DNA of 64,000 bases, taken from an uncultured Clostridium sp. (GTDB taxonomy: Bacteria > Bacillota > Clostridia > TANB77 > CAG-508). The notes under the pieces were generated by a model. The model was not told the DNA's origin. It saw nothing but the letters and a program-made list of their open reading frames with translations, and searched no databases. The DNA is taken from contig USEI01000003.1 in assembly GCA_900553685.1 (NCBI GenBank), positions 1 to 64,000 on the forward strand. Direction: 5' to 3'. Each line of letters begins with the position of its first letter. Position 1 is the stretch's first letter. This document shows, piece after piece, positions 54,310-62,842 of the stretch. Position numbers and translations under genes: made by a program.

Positions 54310-55449
54310 CTAATTTCTTAGTTTCATTACAATTTCTTCAATACTTTCTATTAAAAATTCCGTATCTTCTAAAGTATTTTCTTTTCCAAAACTTACTCTC
54401 AAACTACTACTTGCAATTTTACTTGGAACACCAATTGCTAATAATACATGTGATGGAGTAATTAACCCAGCACTACATGCAGAACCACTAGATGCGCAAA
54501 TTCCTTTTTGGTCTAATTCTGCAAGTAACTTACTTCCATCAACCCCATTAAAACATATATTAGCATTACCAGATAATCTGTTTTCTAAATCACCATTAAT
54601 TCTTATATATGGTACTCTTTTTCTTATTTCTGATATATAAAAATCTCTCAAAGTTTTTAATTTTCTATTATATTCTATCAAATTTTCTTCAGCAATTTCC
54701 ATAGCTTTTGTAAGTCCAACTATACCAGGAACATTTTCTGTACCTGCTCTTTTGTTTCTTTCTTGATGACCACCATCTTGCATTCTCCAAAAAGGTATAT
54801 TTTCATTAATATAAGCCACTCCCATCCCTTTTGGTCCATAAAATTTATGTGCAGATAAAGAAATCGCTCCAATATTTTCTTCTCGCACATTAATTTTAAT
54901 ATTTCCTATTGCTTGAACTGCATCTGTATGAAAAAATATTCCATATTTTTTTGCTATCTCTCCTATCTCTCTTATTGGCTGTATAGTTCCAATCTCATTA
55001 TTTGCATACATAACACTTATCAAAATTGTATTTTTAGTTATATTTTTTTCAAGTTCATTTACATCAATTATTCCATTTGATTTAGGTGTTAAATAAGTTA
55101 TTCTATATCCAAATTTTTCCAAAAATTTACAAGTATCTAATATAGCTGGATGTTCTATCTTAGTTGTAATTATATGATTTCCTTTATTTTTATTTGCAAA
55201 TGCAATACCTTTTAATATTAAATTATCACTTTCACTTCCACAACTAGTAAAATAAATTTCATTTACTTTACAATTTAACATACTAGCAATTTTCATTCTA
55301 CAAATATTTATCACTTCTTTATTGTCTTTCCCAATTCCATATACTGAAGAAGGATTTCCATAATTTTCAGAAAAATATGGTATCATAGCTTCTAATACTC
55401 TATCATCAACAGCAGTAGTAGCAGAATGATCAAAATATCTAATTTTCAT
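54310..55449 (-). CDS. Cysteine desulfurase (NifS/IscS family)
   Basis: A pyridoxal-phosphate enzyme that takes sulfur from cysteine for Fe-S clusters or tRNA thiolation. It has YFDHSATTAVDDRVLEAMIP at the start, the PLP-lysine motif SLSAHKFYGPKGMGVAYINE (about residues 195-214), GGHQERNKRAGTENVPGIVG (about 229-248) and the active-site loop GICASSGSACSAG (about 322-334) with the persulfide Cys. Length 379 is normal. No iscU or mnmA is adjacent, so I cannot tell which pathway it serves. It is transcribed alone on the minus strand. Confidence 0.93.
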   Translation of the reverse strand: MKIRYFDHSATTAVDDRVLEAMIPYFSENYGNPSSVYGIGKDNKEVINICRMKIASMLNCKVNEIYFTSCGSESDNLILKGIAFANKNKGNHIITTKIEHPAILDTCKFLEKFGYRITYLTPKSNGIIDVNELEKNITKNTILISVMYANNEIGTIQPIREIGEIAKKYGIFFHTDAVQAIGNIKINVREENIGAISLSAHKFYGPKGMGVAYINENIPFWRMQDGGHQERNKRAGTENVPGIVGLTKAMEIAEENLIEYNRKLKTLRDFYISEIRKRVPYIRINGDLENRLSGNANICFNGVDGSKLLAELDQKGICASSGSACSAGLITPSHVLLAIGVPSKIASSSLRVSFGKENTLEDTEFLIESIEEIVMKLRN

Positions 55450-55667
55450 ATAGCACCTTCCTTTTTAATAACTTAACTCATTTGTTTATATAATATGTAT
55501 TTTTTTATAAAAAGTTAAACACTTATTATATAATAAATACAAATTTATAATAATAAAAAAAAATAAAAGTTTTATAAATATGTATCGTATTTATTTTAGT
55601 ACAAAATCTTATTTATATACTACTCTTATAAATTTCTACAAAATAGAACATTAAACTATTTATTAAA

Positions 55668-55698
55668 TAAAAAAAAGAATCTCATACTACTGAGATTC
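55668..55698 (-). terminator. Terminator overlapping the stop codon of the gene at 55687
   Basis: GAATCTCA (55677-55684) pairs with TGAGATTC (55691-55698), loop TACTAC. On the minus strand TTTTTTTT-like U-rich sequence follows (55676-55669). The upper arm contains the last codons and the stop of the gene at 55687. Confidence 0.88.
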
Positions 55699-56019
55699 CC
55701 ATCTTGTAATTTTTATATCTTTATATTTATTTAATATCTCCATATATTTTTGATATTCTTCTTCCCATAAAGCATCTGGTACTTTTCCAAAAGCATCAAA
55801 GACTATATCTGCTTCTTTTAAAAATAATACCTGTTGTTGAGGAGTCAATTGTTCATATTTTATTGAAAAGGCATATAATTTATTTAAAGTGTCATTAGCT
55901 TTTATAAATGACCAAAAATCTTTTACATTCATTCCAGCCATTTTTATTTGAGCTATAGCAAGTACAGCTAAAAATAATATTGTTAATACCATAATACATA
56001 TTATTACTATAAATATCAA
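55687..56019 (-). CDS. Hypothetical small membrane protein, 110 aa
   Basis: I do not recognise this family. An N-terminal membrane segment (residues about 3-26: IFIVIICIMVLTILFLAVLA) precedes a soluble, mainly helical region with MNVKDFWSFIKANDTLNKLY (about 30-49), QLTPQQQVLFLKEADIVFDA and ALWEEEYQKYMEILNKYKD. I choose the TTG at 56019 (AAAGGTG six bases upstream). The longest frame starts at 56085, inside the promoter's -35 box, which cannot be translated. The last codons lie within the terminator stem. It is divergent from the cation-efflux gene at 56144. Confidence 0.65.
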   Translation of the reverse strand: MIFIVIICIMVLTILFLAVLAIAQIKMAGMNVKDFWSFIKANDTLNKLYAFSIKYEQLTPQQQVLFLKEADIVFDAFGKVPDALWEEEYQKYMEILNKYKDIKITRWESQ

Positions 56020-56056
56020 ATAAAACACCTTTCTTTCATTTGTTAAAACTAAAGCG

Positions 56057-56085
56057 ATTATAACATATAGATTTTTTTTTATCAA
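56057..56085 (-). promoter_or_regulatory. Promoter of the 110-aa membrane protein gene
   Basis: TTGATA (56085-56080), spacer 17, TATAAT (56062-56057) on the minus strand, about 40 bases before the proposed TTG start. Confidence 0.75.
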
Positions 56086-56143
56086 TATCTTGTAAAATTT
56101 TTATTATGTGTTATCATATAATTTATATATGGAGGTCCTTTCT

Positions 56144-57019
56144 ATGGAAAAAAGATTTAAAGATATAAAAAAAGCCGGAATGATTGGAATTTTAGGAAAT
56201 ATTTTTTTATTGATTATAAAGGGTTTTATAGGTTTTGTTACTAAGAGTCAATCTATGATTGCTGATGCCTTTAATAGTGCTTCTGACATTTTAGCCTCTC
56301 TTATGACTTTTATAGGAAGTAAAATTTCTAGTGAACCTAAAGATGAAGATCATAATTTTGGGCATGGGAAAGCAGAATACATTTTTTCACTTTTTATAAG
56401 TATTACAATGCTTTTAGTTTCCTTAAAACTTCTAGTTGACTCTCTAATAAGACTTGTAAACAAATCTTATTTTGAATTTTCTTGGATTTTAATTATTGTA
56501 TGTATTTTAACAATTATAACAAAATTATCTTTATATGTATATACAAAAATATTATATAAAAAATATAATAGTATACTTTTAAAATCTAATTATAAAGACC
56601 ACAAAAATGATTGTATTGTTACAACTTTTACACTTATTTCAATTTTATTTGGATACTTTGGTATTTATTGGGTAGATTCAATTGTTGGTATTGGAATTTC
56701 AATATGGATTTTTATTACTGGTCTTGGAATTTTTATAGAAAGTTATAATGTTCTTATGGATGTTTCTCTAGATACTCAAACTAAAGAAACAATAATGAAT
56801 CTAGTAAAAGAACATGATGAAATAAAAAATTGCTATAATCTATATTGTACTCCAATGGGATATCGATATTTAGTTATCTTTACTATTGCTGTTGATGGAA
56901 ATATGAGCACTTATGATAGTCATGCACTTGCAAATCATTTAGAAAAAGATGTTGAAGCTATAGACAAGATTGAAAAAGCTGTTGTTCATGTTCACCCTGC
57001 CAATATGCAGAAAATATAA
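56144..57019 (+). CDS. Cation diffusion facilitator (CDF) transporter
   Basis: Exports divalent metals such as zinc, iron or manganese in exchange for protons. About six hydrophobic segments are visible, with the metal-site motif in MIADAFNSASDILASLMTF (about residues 39-57), where D42 and D49-type ligands are expected, and HNFGHGKAEYIFSLFISITM (about 72-91). The second site is in YKDHKNDCIVTTFTLISIL and WVDSIVGIGISIWIFI. The C-terminal cytoplasmic domain has a His-rich VVHVHPANM end. I start at the ATG at 56144 (GGAGG eight bases upstream). Length 291 is normal. Metal specificity cannot be called. Confidence 0.93.
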   Translation: MEKRFKDIKKAGMIGILGNIFLLIIKGFIGFVTKSQSMIADAFNSASDILASLMTFIGSKISSEPKDEDHNFGHGKAEYIFSLFISITMLLVSLKLLVDSLIRLVNKSYFEFSWILIIVCILTIITKLSLYVYTKILYKKYNSILLKSNYKDHKNDCIVTTFTLISILFGYFGIYWVDSIVGIGISIWIFITGLGIFIESYNVLMDVSLDTQTKETIMNLVKEHDEIKNCYNLYCTPMGYRYLVIFTIAVDGNMSTYDSHALANHLEKDVEAIDKIEKAVVHVHPANMQKI

Positions 57020-57078
57020 AATTTTTTTATATAAATTTATAAAAAAGCATCACAAAATAATAAATAAAAAATTAATAT

Positions 57079-57148
57079 AAAAAAATGCATCCCTTTTTGT
57101 ATACACAATAAAACTTTTGTATTGAACGCAAAACATAAAGGGATGCAT
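57079..57148 (-). terminator. Terminator after clpC
   Basis: ATGCATCCCTTT (57085-57096) pairs perfectly with AAAGGGATGCAT (57137-57148) across a 40-base loop that contains an inner CAATA/TATTG pairing. On the minus strand TTTTTTT follows (57085-57079). It is about 50 bases after the clpC stop. Confidence 0.8.
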
Positions 57149-57196
57149 AAAAAAGAATTTAGCTTCTAGTTATTTTTTCTAAATAATAATATAATT

Positions 57197-59653
57197 TTAA
57201 ACTTTTGAAAATTCTTCTATTTTTCTAAAAATAATATTTTCTCCGTCAGATAAAATTACGTTTTTTTCATTTTTGTTTATAACTCCATTTATTATTCCTT
57301 CAGCAATTTTATCTTCAATATATACCTGAATCGCTCTTCTTATTGGTCTTGCTCCATAATTTGAATCTGTACCTTTTTCTTGAATAATTTTTTTGATTGA
57401 TTTATCAAATTCTATATAATAATTTTGCTTATTTAACCTATCTTCTACTTTCTCTAACATTAAATCTATGATACTTGCAATTTCAAATTTTGTTAGCTTA
57501 TGAAAAATTACAATCTCATCAATACGGTTTATAAATTCTGGTTTCAATTCTCTTTTTAATTCTGACATAACAGATTTTTTTATTTCATTATATTCATTAT
57601 TTTCTGAAAATTCTTCATTTCCAAATCCCATTTTTTTTCTATTTGTTATCTGTCTAGCTCCAATATTAGAAGTCATAATAATTACACAATTTTTAAAACT
57701 TACAGTTCTTCCTTGACTATCTGTTAATATACCATCTTCTAATATTTGCAATAAAATATTCATTATATCACTATGTGCTTTTTCAATTTCATCAAATAAA
57801 ATAACTGAGTATGGCTTTCTTCTTACCTTTTCACTTAATCCATTAGACTCATCATACCCTACATATCCAGGAGGAGAGCCTATTATTTTTGAAACTGAAT
57901 GGCTTTCCATATATTCAGACATATCCATTCTAATCATTGAATTTTCATTTCCAAATAAACTCTCTGCTAAAGCTTTTGTAAGTTCTGTTTTTCCAACTCC
58001 TGTTGGGCCTAAAAATAAAAATGACCCTATTGGTCTATTAGGATCTTTTAATCCTAACCTGCTTCTTCTAATAGCTTTTGAAACTGCTGAAATAGCTTCT
58101 TCTTGTCCAATTACTCTTTTATGCAAAGATTTTTCTAAATTTTTTAATTTTTCATTTTCTGTTTCTGTTATTTTATAAATTGGTATACCTGTCCACCTTG
58201 ATATTACGTATTCAATATCATCTTTTCCTATATTAATAATTTTTTTGTCATTTCTATTCTTCCATCTATCATTTTCCTCTTCTAATTTATTAATCAATTC
58301 ATTTTCATAATCTCTTAATTTAGCTGCTCTTTCATAATTTTGAGTATTAATTGCTTCTTCTTTTTCCTTCACTACTTTATCTAGTTCTTTTTCCATATTT
58401 TTTAAATATTCAGGTTCAATAAAAGCTTTTAATTTTACTTTTGCAGCAGCTTCATCTATCAAATCTATAGCTTTATCAGGTAAAAATCTATCATTTATAT
58501 ATCTATTTGAAAGTTCTACCGCTGCACTTATTGCAGTATCTGTTATTTTTACATTATGATGAGCTTCATATTTATCTCTCAAACCTATTAATATTTTTTT
58601 AGTATCTTCAATGCTTGGTTCTTCAATATTCACAGCCTGAAATCTTCTTTCAAGTGCAGAATCTTTTTCTATATATTTTCTATATTCTTTTATTGTTGTT
58701 GCACCAACTACTTGAATTTCTCCTCTTGCTAAAAGTGGTTTTAAAATATTAGCAGCATCTATTGCTCCTTCTGCAGCACCAGCTCCAACTATTGTATGGA
58801 TTTCATCAATAAATAAAATTATATCTTTTGCTTTTTTTACTTCTGCTAAACATTTTTTTACTCTCTCTTCAAAATCTCCTCTATATTTTGCTCCTGCTAC
58901 CATTGAGGTAATATCTAAAGTTATAACTCTTTTATTCTTTAAATTTTCTGGAATATTTCCATTAATTATTTTTTGTGCTAGTCCTTCTATAACTGCTGTT
59001 TTTCCAACACCTGGCTCTCCTATCAAGCAAGGATTATTTTTAGTTCGTCTTGATAAAATTTCTATTACTCTATCTGTTTCTTCTAATCTTCCTATAACAG
59101 GATCTAATTTTCCTTCTCTTGCCTGTTTTGTCAAATCATTTCCAAATTGATTTAAAGTTTGCGTATTATTGAAATTAGAATTTTCTTGTTTTTCTGCATT
59201 ACTATTTATATTTTCTTCAAATTCATTTAAAGTCTTGGCTATATCTGCTAACATCTCATCAGGATTTACTTCTAAATCCACTAAAATTCTAATTGCTATA
59301 CTATCAGTTTCTTTCATCATTCCAACTAATAAATGTTCTGTACCTATATAATTAGAACCCATTTTTTTTGCTTCTAGATATGCATTTTCTAGGATTTTTT
59401 TTGTTCTTGGCGTGAAACCTAAAACAGAAAAATTATCTTTAACTTGTCCACCTATTAATTCTTCTATTTTATCTAATATATCTTCTGGAGTTATATCTTG
59501 ATTTTCTAAAACTTTACCTGCAACTCCATTTTCTTCACAAGCTAAGCCATATAATAAATGTTCTGTTCCTATATAGCTATGACCTAAATCTGAAGCAAGT
59601 TCATTTGCTATTGCAAGAACTTTTTCGCCACTCTTCGTAAATTTATATACCAT
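57197..59653 (-). CDS. clpC: ATP-dependent Clp protease ATPase subunit ClpC
   Basis: ClpC unfolds proteins for the ClpP peptidase. The double Clp-N domain (residues 1-145) contains two copies of the pattern GTEHLL. The first AAA+ module has GEPGVGKTAVIEGLAQ (about 203-218) and FIDEIHTIVGAG. A UVR-type middle domain (QNYERAAKLRDYENELINKL, about 418-437) identifies it as ClpC rather than ClpA/B. The second module has FLGPTGVGKTELTKALAES and the sensor region YGARPIRRAIQVYIEDKIAE near the end. Length 818 is normal. I start at the ATG at 59653 (AGGAGG five bases before), not 59689. ctsR, mcsA and mcsB, its usual partners, are absent here. Confidence 0.96.
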   Translation of the reverse strand: MVYKFTKSGEKVLAIANELASDLGHSYIGTEHLLYGLACEENGVAGKVLENQDITPEDILDKIEELIGGQVKDNFSVLGFTPRTKKILENAYLEAKKMGSNYIGTEHLLVGMMKETDSIAIRILVDLEVNPDEMLADIAKTLNEFEENINSNAEKQENSNFNNTQTLNQFGNDLTKQAREGKLDPVIGRLEETDRVIEILSRRTKNNPCLIGEPGVGKTAVIEGLAQKIINGNIPENLKNKRVITLDITSMVAGAKYRGDFEERVKKCLAEVKKAKDIILFIDEIHTIVGAGAAEGAIDAANILKPLLARGEIQVVGATTIKEYRKYIEKDSALERRFQAVNIEEPSIEDTKKILIGLRDKYEAHHNVKITDTAISAAVELSNRYINDRFLPDKAIDLIDEAAAKVKLKAFIEPEYLKNMEKELDKVVKEKEEAINTQNYERAAKLRDYENELINKLEEENDRWKNRNDKKIINIGKDDIEYVISRWTGIPIYKITETENEKLKNLEKSLHKRVIGQEEAISAVSKAIRRSRLGLKDPNRPIGSFLFLGPTGVGKTELTKALAESLFGNENSMIRMDMSEYMESHSVSKIIGSPPGYVGYDESNGLSEKVRRKPYSVILFDEIEKAHSDIMNILLQILEDGILTDSQGRTVSFKNCVIIMTSNIGARQITNRKKMGFGNEEFSENNEYNEIKKSVMSELKRELKPEFINRIDEIVIFHKLTKFEIASIIDLMLEKVEDRLNKQNYYIEFDKSIKKIIQEKGTDSNYGARPIRRAIQVYIEDKIAEGIINGVINKNEKNVILSDGENIIFRKIEEFSKV

Positions 59654-59792
59654 AAAAACCTCCTGAAATCTATTACTAATAATATACACAATTTATTAAT
59701 ATTTTAAACTTTTATTAAATAATTAAATATATTAATTCAACAGTTTTCATAATCTATATAATAGGAAGATTCAATAGCTTTCCTATATATAA

Positions 59793-59830
59793 CAAAAGAT
59801 GGCAAATATAAACATTTTGCCATCTTTTTT
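59793..59830. terminator. Bidirectional terminator between histidine kinase and clpC
   Basis: AAAAGATGGCAAA (59794-59806) pairs with TTTGCCATCTTTT (59816-59828), loop nine bases, with T-runs on both sides. It lies about 75 bases after the histidine-kinase stop. Confidence 0.88.
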
Positions 59831-59902
59831 ATTAATTGAAATTCACTAATCATTTTAATAAAACATAATAAAAAATGAATTTTAAATTATTTTTTATTTA
59901 TT

Positions 59903-61240
59903 CTATTTAGGTAATCTTACTATAAAAATACTTCCTTTTGGAGTATTATGACTTACTTTAATTGTACCTCCATGTGCAGTTACTATTGAACTTGCAATAG
60001 AAAGACCTAATCCGCTTCCTCCTGTTTCTCTATTTCTAGCTTTATCTTCCCTATAAAATCTTTCAAAAATTCTTGTCATTCCTTCATCACTTATTCCAAT
60101 TCCAGTATCTGCAACTTCTAAAACAAATTTATTATCTTTTAAATAAGTTTTTACTTCAATGCTGTCATTAGTTTCAGTATATTTTATTGCATTATCAAGT
60201 AATATTATCATTAATTGATAAAATTTATTTGTATCTACATCAATGTCTACTTTATAATCTAAATTAAGAACCATATTTTTTTCTTGCATTTCTGCAATTT
60301 CTTTATATGGACTAATTATTTCTTTAATAAATTCATCAATATTAATATTCTCTTTTTGTAATTTCATGCCATCCGAATCAGCTCTAGAAAGTAACATTAA
60401 ATCTTTAATCAATTTACTAAGTCTTTTTGTTTCATTTAAAGTTAAAATTATATCTTCTGATTTATCAATTATTTTACTATTAGGCTCTTGTAATAATATT
60501 TCTTGTTTTGCCTGAATTATTGTAAGAGGAGTCCTTAATTCATGAGAAACATTTTGAACAAATTCCATCTGTTTTACCATATTATCCCTTAAAGGTTTTA
60601 ATGTTTTTTTAGACAAAATATAACTTGCAAAAATTGAAAGCACTATACCAACTGTAACAGTTAAACTAATTATCCTAAAATAATTAGTTACCAAATATTT
60701 TTCACTGTCTATATTTATTAATAACTGTATATATCTATCTTCCGCAAAATCTCTTTTAAAAACAAAATTTAAAACTTTATAATGATATTTGTTATCTAAA
60801 GTTAATTCATAAATTTTATCCATTTTTTTTGTATCAAATTCTATTTGGTCTTTATATTCATATAATCTACCTAAATAATCTTCATTAATTATTTCTTTGT
60901 TCTCATCTCTTAAAATAATTTGAACATTAGGATTTACTATTTTTTGAGCTAAAGCCAAATCTTGATACTCACTAATAGCTCTTTTTATCCAACTTTCCCT
61001 AAAAGGATTTTCTATATAGTCTGGATAATTTGATTCTAAAATAATATTCATATTTTCAGGATTAGCTTCTAAAATTTTTCTCTTACTATCATATAATTCT
61101 TGATTTATACCTCTATACGTAATACCTTTTACCATCAAAAATATAAATAATCCACAAACTATAAAAATTACAATAAATCCTATAATATTATAAATAATAT
61201 GTTTAATTAATTTCTTTTTTAAACTTTTTTGTTCTTCCAT
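59903..61240 (-). CDS. Membrane sensor histidine kinase
   Basis: The first membrane helix (about residues 17-39), an extracytoplasmic domain (about 40-185) and a second helix (about 190-212) frame the sensor. The cytoplasmic part has the HisKA phosphoacceptor H-box FVQNVSHELRTPLTIIQAK (about 228-246) and HATPase_c motifs DNAIKYTE (N box), DTGIGIS (G1) and GGSGLGLSIASSIV (G2). Length 445 is normal. It is 11 bases after its response-regulator gene; stimulus and targets are unknown. Confidence 0.94.
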   Translation of the reverse strand: MEEQKSLKKKLIKHIIYNIIGFIVIFIVCGLFIFLMVKGITYRGINQELYDSKRKILEANPENMNIILESNYPDYIENPFRESWIKRAISEYQDLALAQKIVNPNVQIILRDENKEIINEDYLGRLYEYKDQIEFDTKKMDKIYELTLDNKYHYKVLNFVFKRDFAEDRYIQLLINIDSEKYLVTNYFRIISLTVTVGIVLSIFASYILSKKTLKPLRDNMVKQMEFVQNVSHELRTPLTIIQAKQEILLQEPNSKIIDKSEDIILTLNETKRLSKLIKDLMLLSRADSDGMKLQKENINIDEFIKEIISPYKEIAEMQEKNMVLNLDYKVDIDVDTNKFYQLMIILLDNAIKYTETNDSIEVKTYLKDNKFVLEVADTGIGISDEGMTRIFERFYREDKARNRETGGSGLGLSIASSIVTAHGGTIKVSHNTPKGSIFIVRLPK

Positions 61241-61251
61241 AGCTTCATTTA

Positions 61252-61920
61252 TTACTCAGACCAGATATATCCTACCCCTCTAATTGTTTTTAAATATTTA
61301 TCATATCCAATCTTTTTTAATTCCTTTCTTAAACCACTTGCATAAACTTCAATTACATTTGTTGTAGTCTCACTATCAAATCCCCATATTTTATCAAAAA
61401 TTTGTTCTTTAGTTATAATTGTATTTTTAGATTTTATTAAATATTCTAATACATCAAATTGTTTTCCTTGAAGTATAATTTCTTTATCTCCAGCTTGTAC
61501 CTTTCTACTATTTAAGTCTAGAACTAAACCTTTATATTCTATTATATTGTCATAATAGTTCCCATTTGCTCTTCTTATTAATGCTTCTAATCTTACAATC
61601 AATTCCTCCCTATTAAAAGGTTTTACTAGAAAATCATCTGCTCCATATCTAAAGCCTTTTACTTTATCTCCAATTCCATCTTTTGCTGTTAATATTAATA
61701 CAGGAGTATAAATCTTGTTATTTCTAAGTTCACTTAATACTCCATATCCATCCATAATTGGTAGCATAATATCTAATATTATTACATCATAAATTTCTTG
61801 TTTAGCATAAAGTACTCCTTCTTCACCATCATAAGCATGATCAACATCATATTTACTTCCAATACATTGTTCTACTGTTTTTGCTAATATTTTATCATCT
61901 TCAATAATTAAAACCCTCAT
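61252..61920 (-). CDS. OmpR/PhoB-family response regulator
   Basis: The receiver domain (residues 1-115) starts MRVLIIEDDKILAKTVEQCI, with the phospho-accepting D50 in VIILDIMLPIMDGYG and the Lys in FLVKPFNREELI. A C-terminal winged-helix DNA-binding domain (about 125-222) has KQFDVLEYLIKSKNTIITKE and the closing YLKTIRGVGYIWSE. Length 222 is typical. It precedes its sensor kinase (11 bases apart) and both form one operon with a terminator after the kinase. Confidence 0.95.
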   Translation of the reverse strand: MRVLIIEDDKILAKTVEQCIGSKYDVDHAYDGEEGVLYAKQEIYDVIILDIMLPIMDGYGVLSELRNNKIYTPVLILTAKDGIGDKVKGFRYGADDFLVKPFNREELIVRLEALIRRANGNYYDNIIEYKGLVLDLNSRKVQAGDKEIILQGKQFDVLEYLIKSKNTIITKEQIFDKIWGFDSETTTNVIEVYASGLRKELKKIGYDKYLKTIRGVGYIWSE

Positions 61921-61987
61921 ATTATCATTCCTTTATTTAAAATTCACTCTATACACTAATTTAAACATTATTATTCATATGAATTAT

Positions 61988-62034
61988 AAAATAAAAAACT
62001 TAAATTAAAATTAAAATATTTAATTTAAGTTTTT
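61988..62034 (-). terminator. Terminator after the NlpC/P60-like gene
   Basis: AAAAACTTAAATTA (61994-62007) pairs perfectly with TAATTTAAGTTTTT (62021-62034), then on the minus strand TTATTTTAT follows. It lies about 45 bases after the stop at 62079. Confidence 0.75.
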
Positions 62035-62078
62035 ATTTATATGAAGAACTTTTAAGAACTTTTTTACAAATATATTTA

Positions 62079-62663
62079 TTAATGTGAAGATGCTTTTTCT
62101 CTAAGCATATATTCTAAAAGGAAATCCATATATCGATTTGTTCTTTTATATTCTTTAAGTTTTCCTTTGTATATAAGTTTAGCATTTTTTAAATTTTTAA
62201 AATGTTCTGGTTTTATAACATCTGGTAATCCTGTTGTGTCAACACCAGATTTTTCCATTAATATTTTTACAAATTCTGCACAATAATATGTTTTATCAAG
62301 TTTTCTTTTTTTCTCAAATCCTGCTAAAAATAATCCCAAAATATTAAATTTATATTCATCCTTATGTGCTTTTATGTATTCTATTTTCTGACAGATTTTT
62401 TCGTAAACTTCATCATGAATTTCTAATTCATATATACTAATTTCTGTATTATAAAACCTTTTATAAGTACCAAAATCAGCACCCTCTTTTACAAATCCTC
62501 CTAAAAAAGCAATATATGAATATTTTCTTCCAAAAGAATACATATTTTTCAAATCCTCATCTAGTGATATTGAAACATGTGTATATTCTGCACCAGTTTT
62601 CATTTTTATAATTCTAGATAAAAGAGTGCCTGTATGTGCCAAAACTATATAAATTTTCTTCAT
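62079..62663 (-). CDS. YiiX/YebB-like permuted papain-fold (NlpC/P60 superfamily) protein
   Basis: The conserved catalytic pair is visible in circularly permuted order: H29 in AEYTHVSISLDEDL and C128 in KTYYCAEFVKIL. The start is MKKIYIVLAHTGTLLSRIIK, and KNMYSFGRKYSYIAFLGGF is a second family block. No signal peptide or membrane segment. Related proteins are thought to be cysteine amidases/peptidases or acyltransferases; the substrate is unknown. It stands alone on the minus strand, after the mgtE gene. Length 194 is normal. Confidence 0.72.
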   Translation of the reverse strand: MKKIYIVLAHTGTLLSRIIKMKTGAEYTHVSISLDEDLKNMYSFGRKYSYIAFLGGFVKEGADFGTYKRFYNTEISIYELEIHDEVYEKICQKIEYIKAHKDEYKFNILGLFLAGFEKKRKLDKTYYCAEFVKILMEKSGVDTTGLPDVIKPEHFKNLKNAKLIYKGKLKEYKRTNRYMDFLLEYMLREKASSH

Positions 62664-62842
62664 TTTTTTACCTTTTCTATATATTTTATTTTTTCTACAT
62701 TTTTATTATAATTCAAAATAATATATATATCAATAAAATAAATAAAATGTTAAGAATTTGATTTATTTTTTTCAAAAACGTTATTTTACTAAATTTATAT
62801 AATTATACTGTAACAATGTTACTTTTATGAATGTAATTTATT
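62664..62842. other. Spacer without a recognised feature
   Basis: AT-rich spacer between mgtE and the YiiX-like gene. No terminator with a U-tract after mgtE, and no clear promoter for the following gene, could be defended. Confidence 0.4.
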
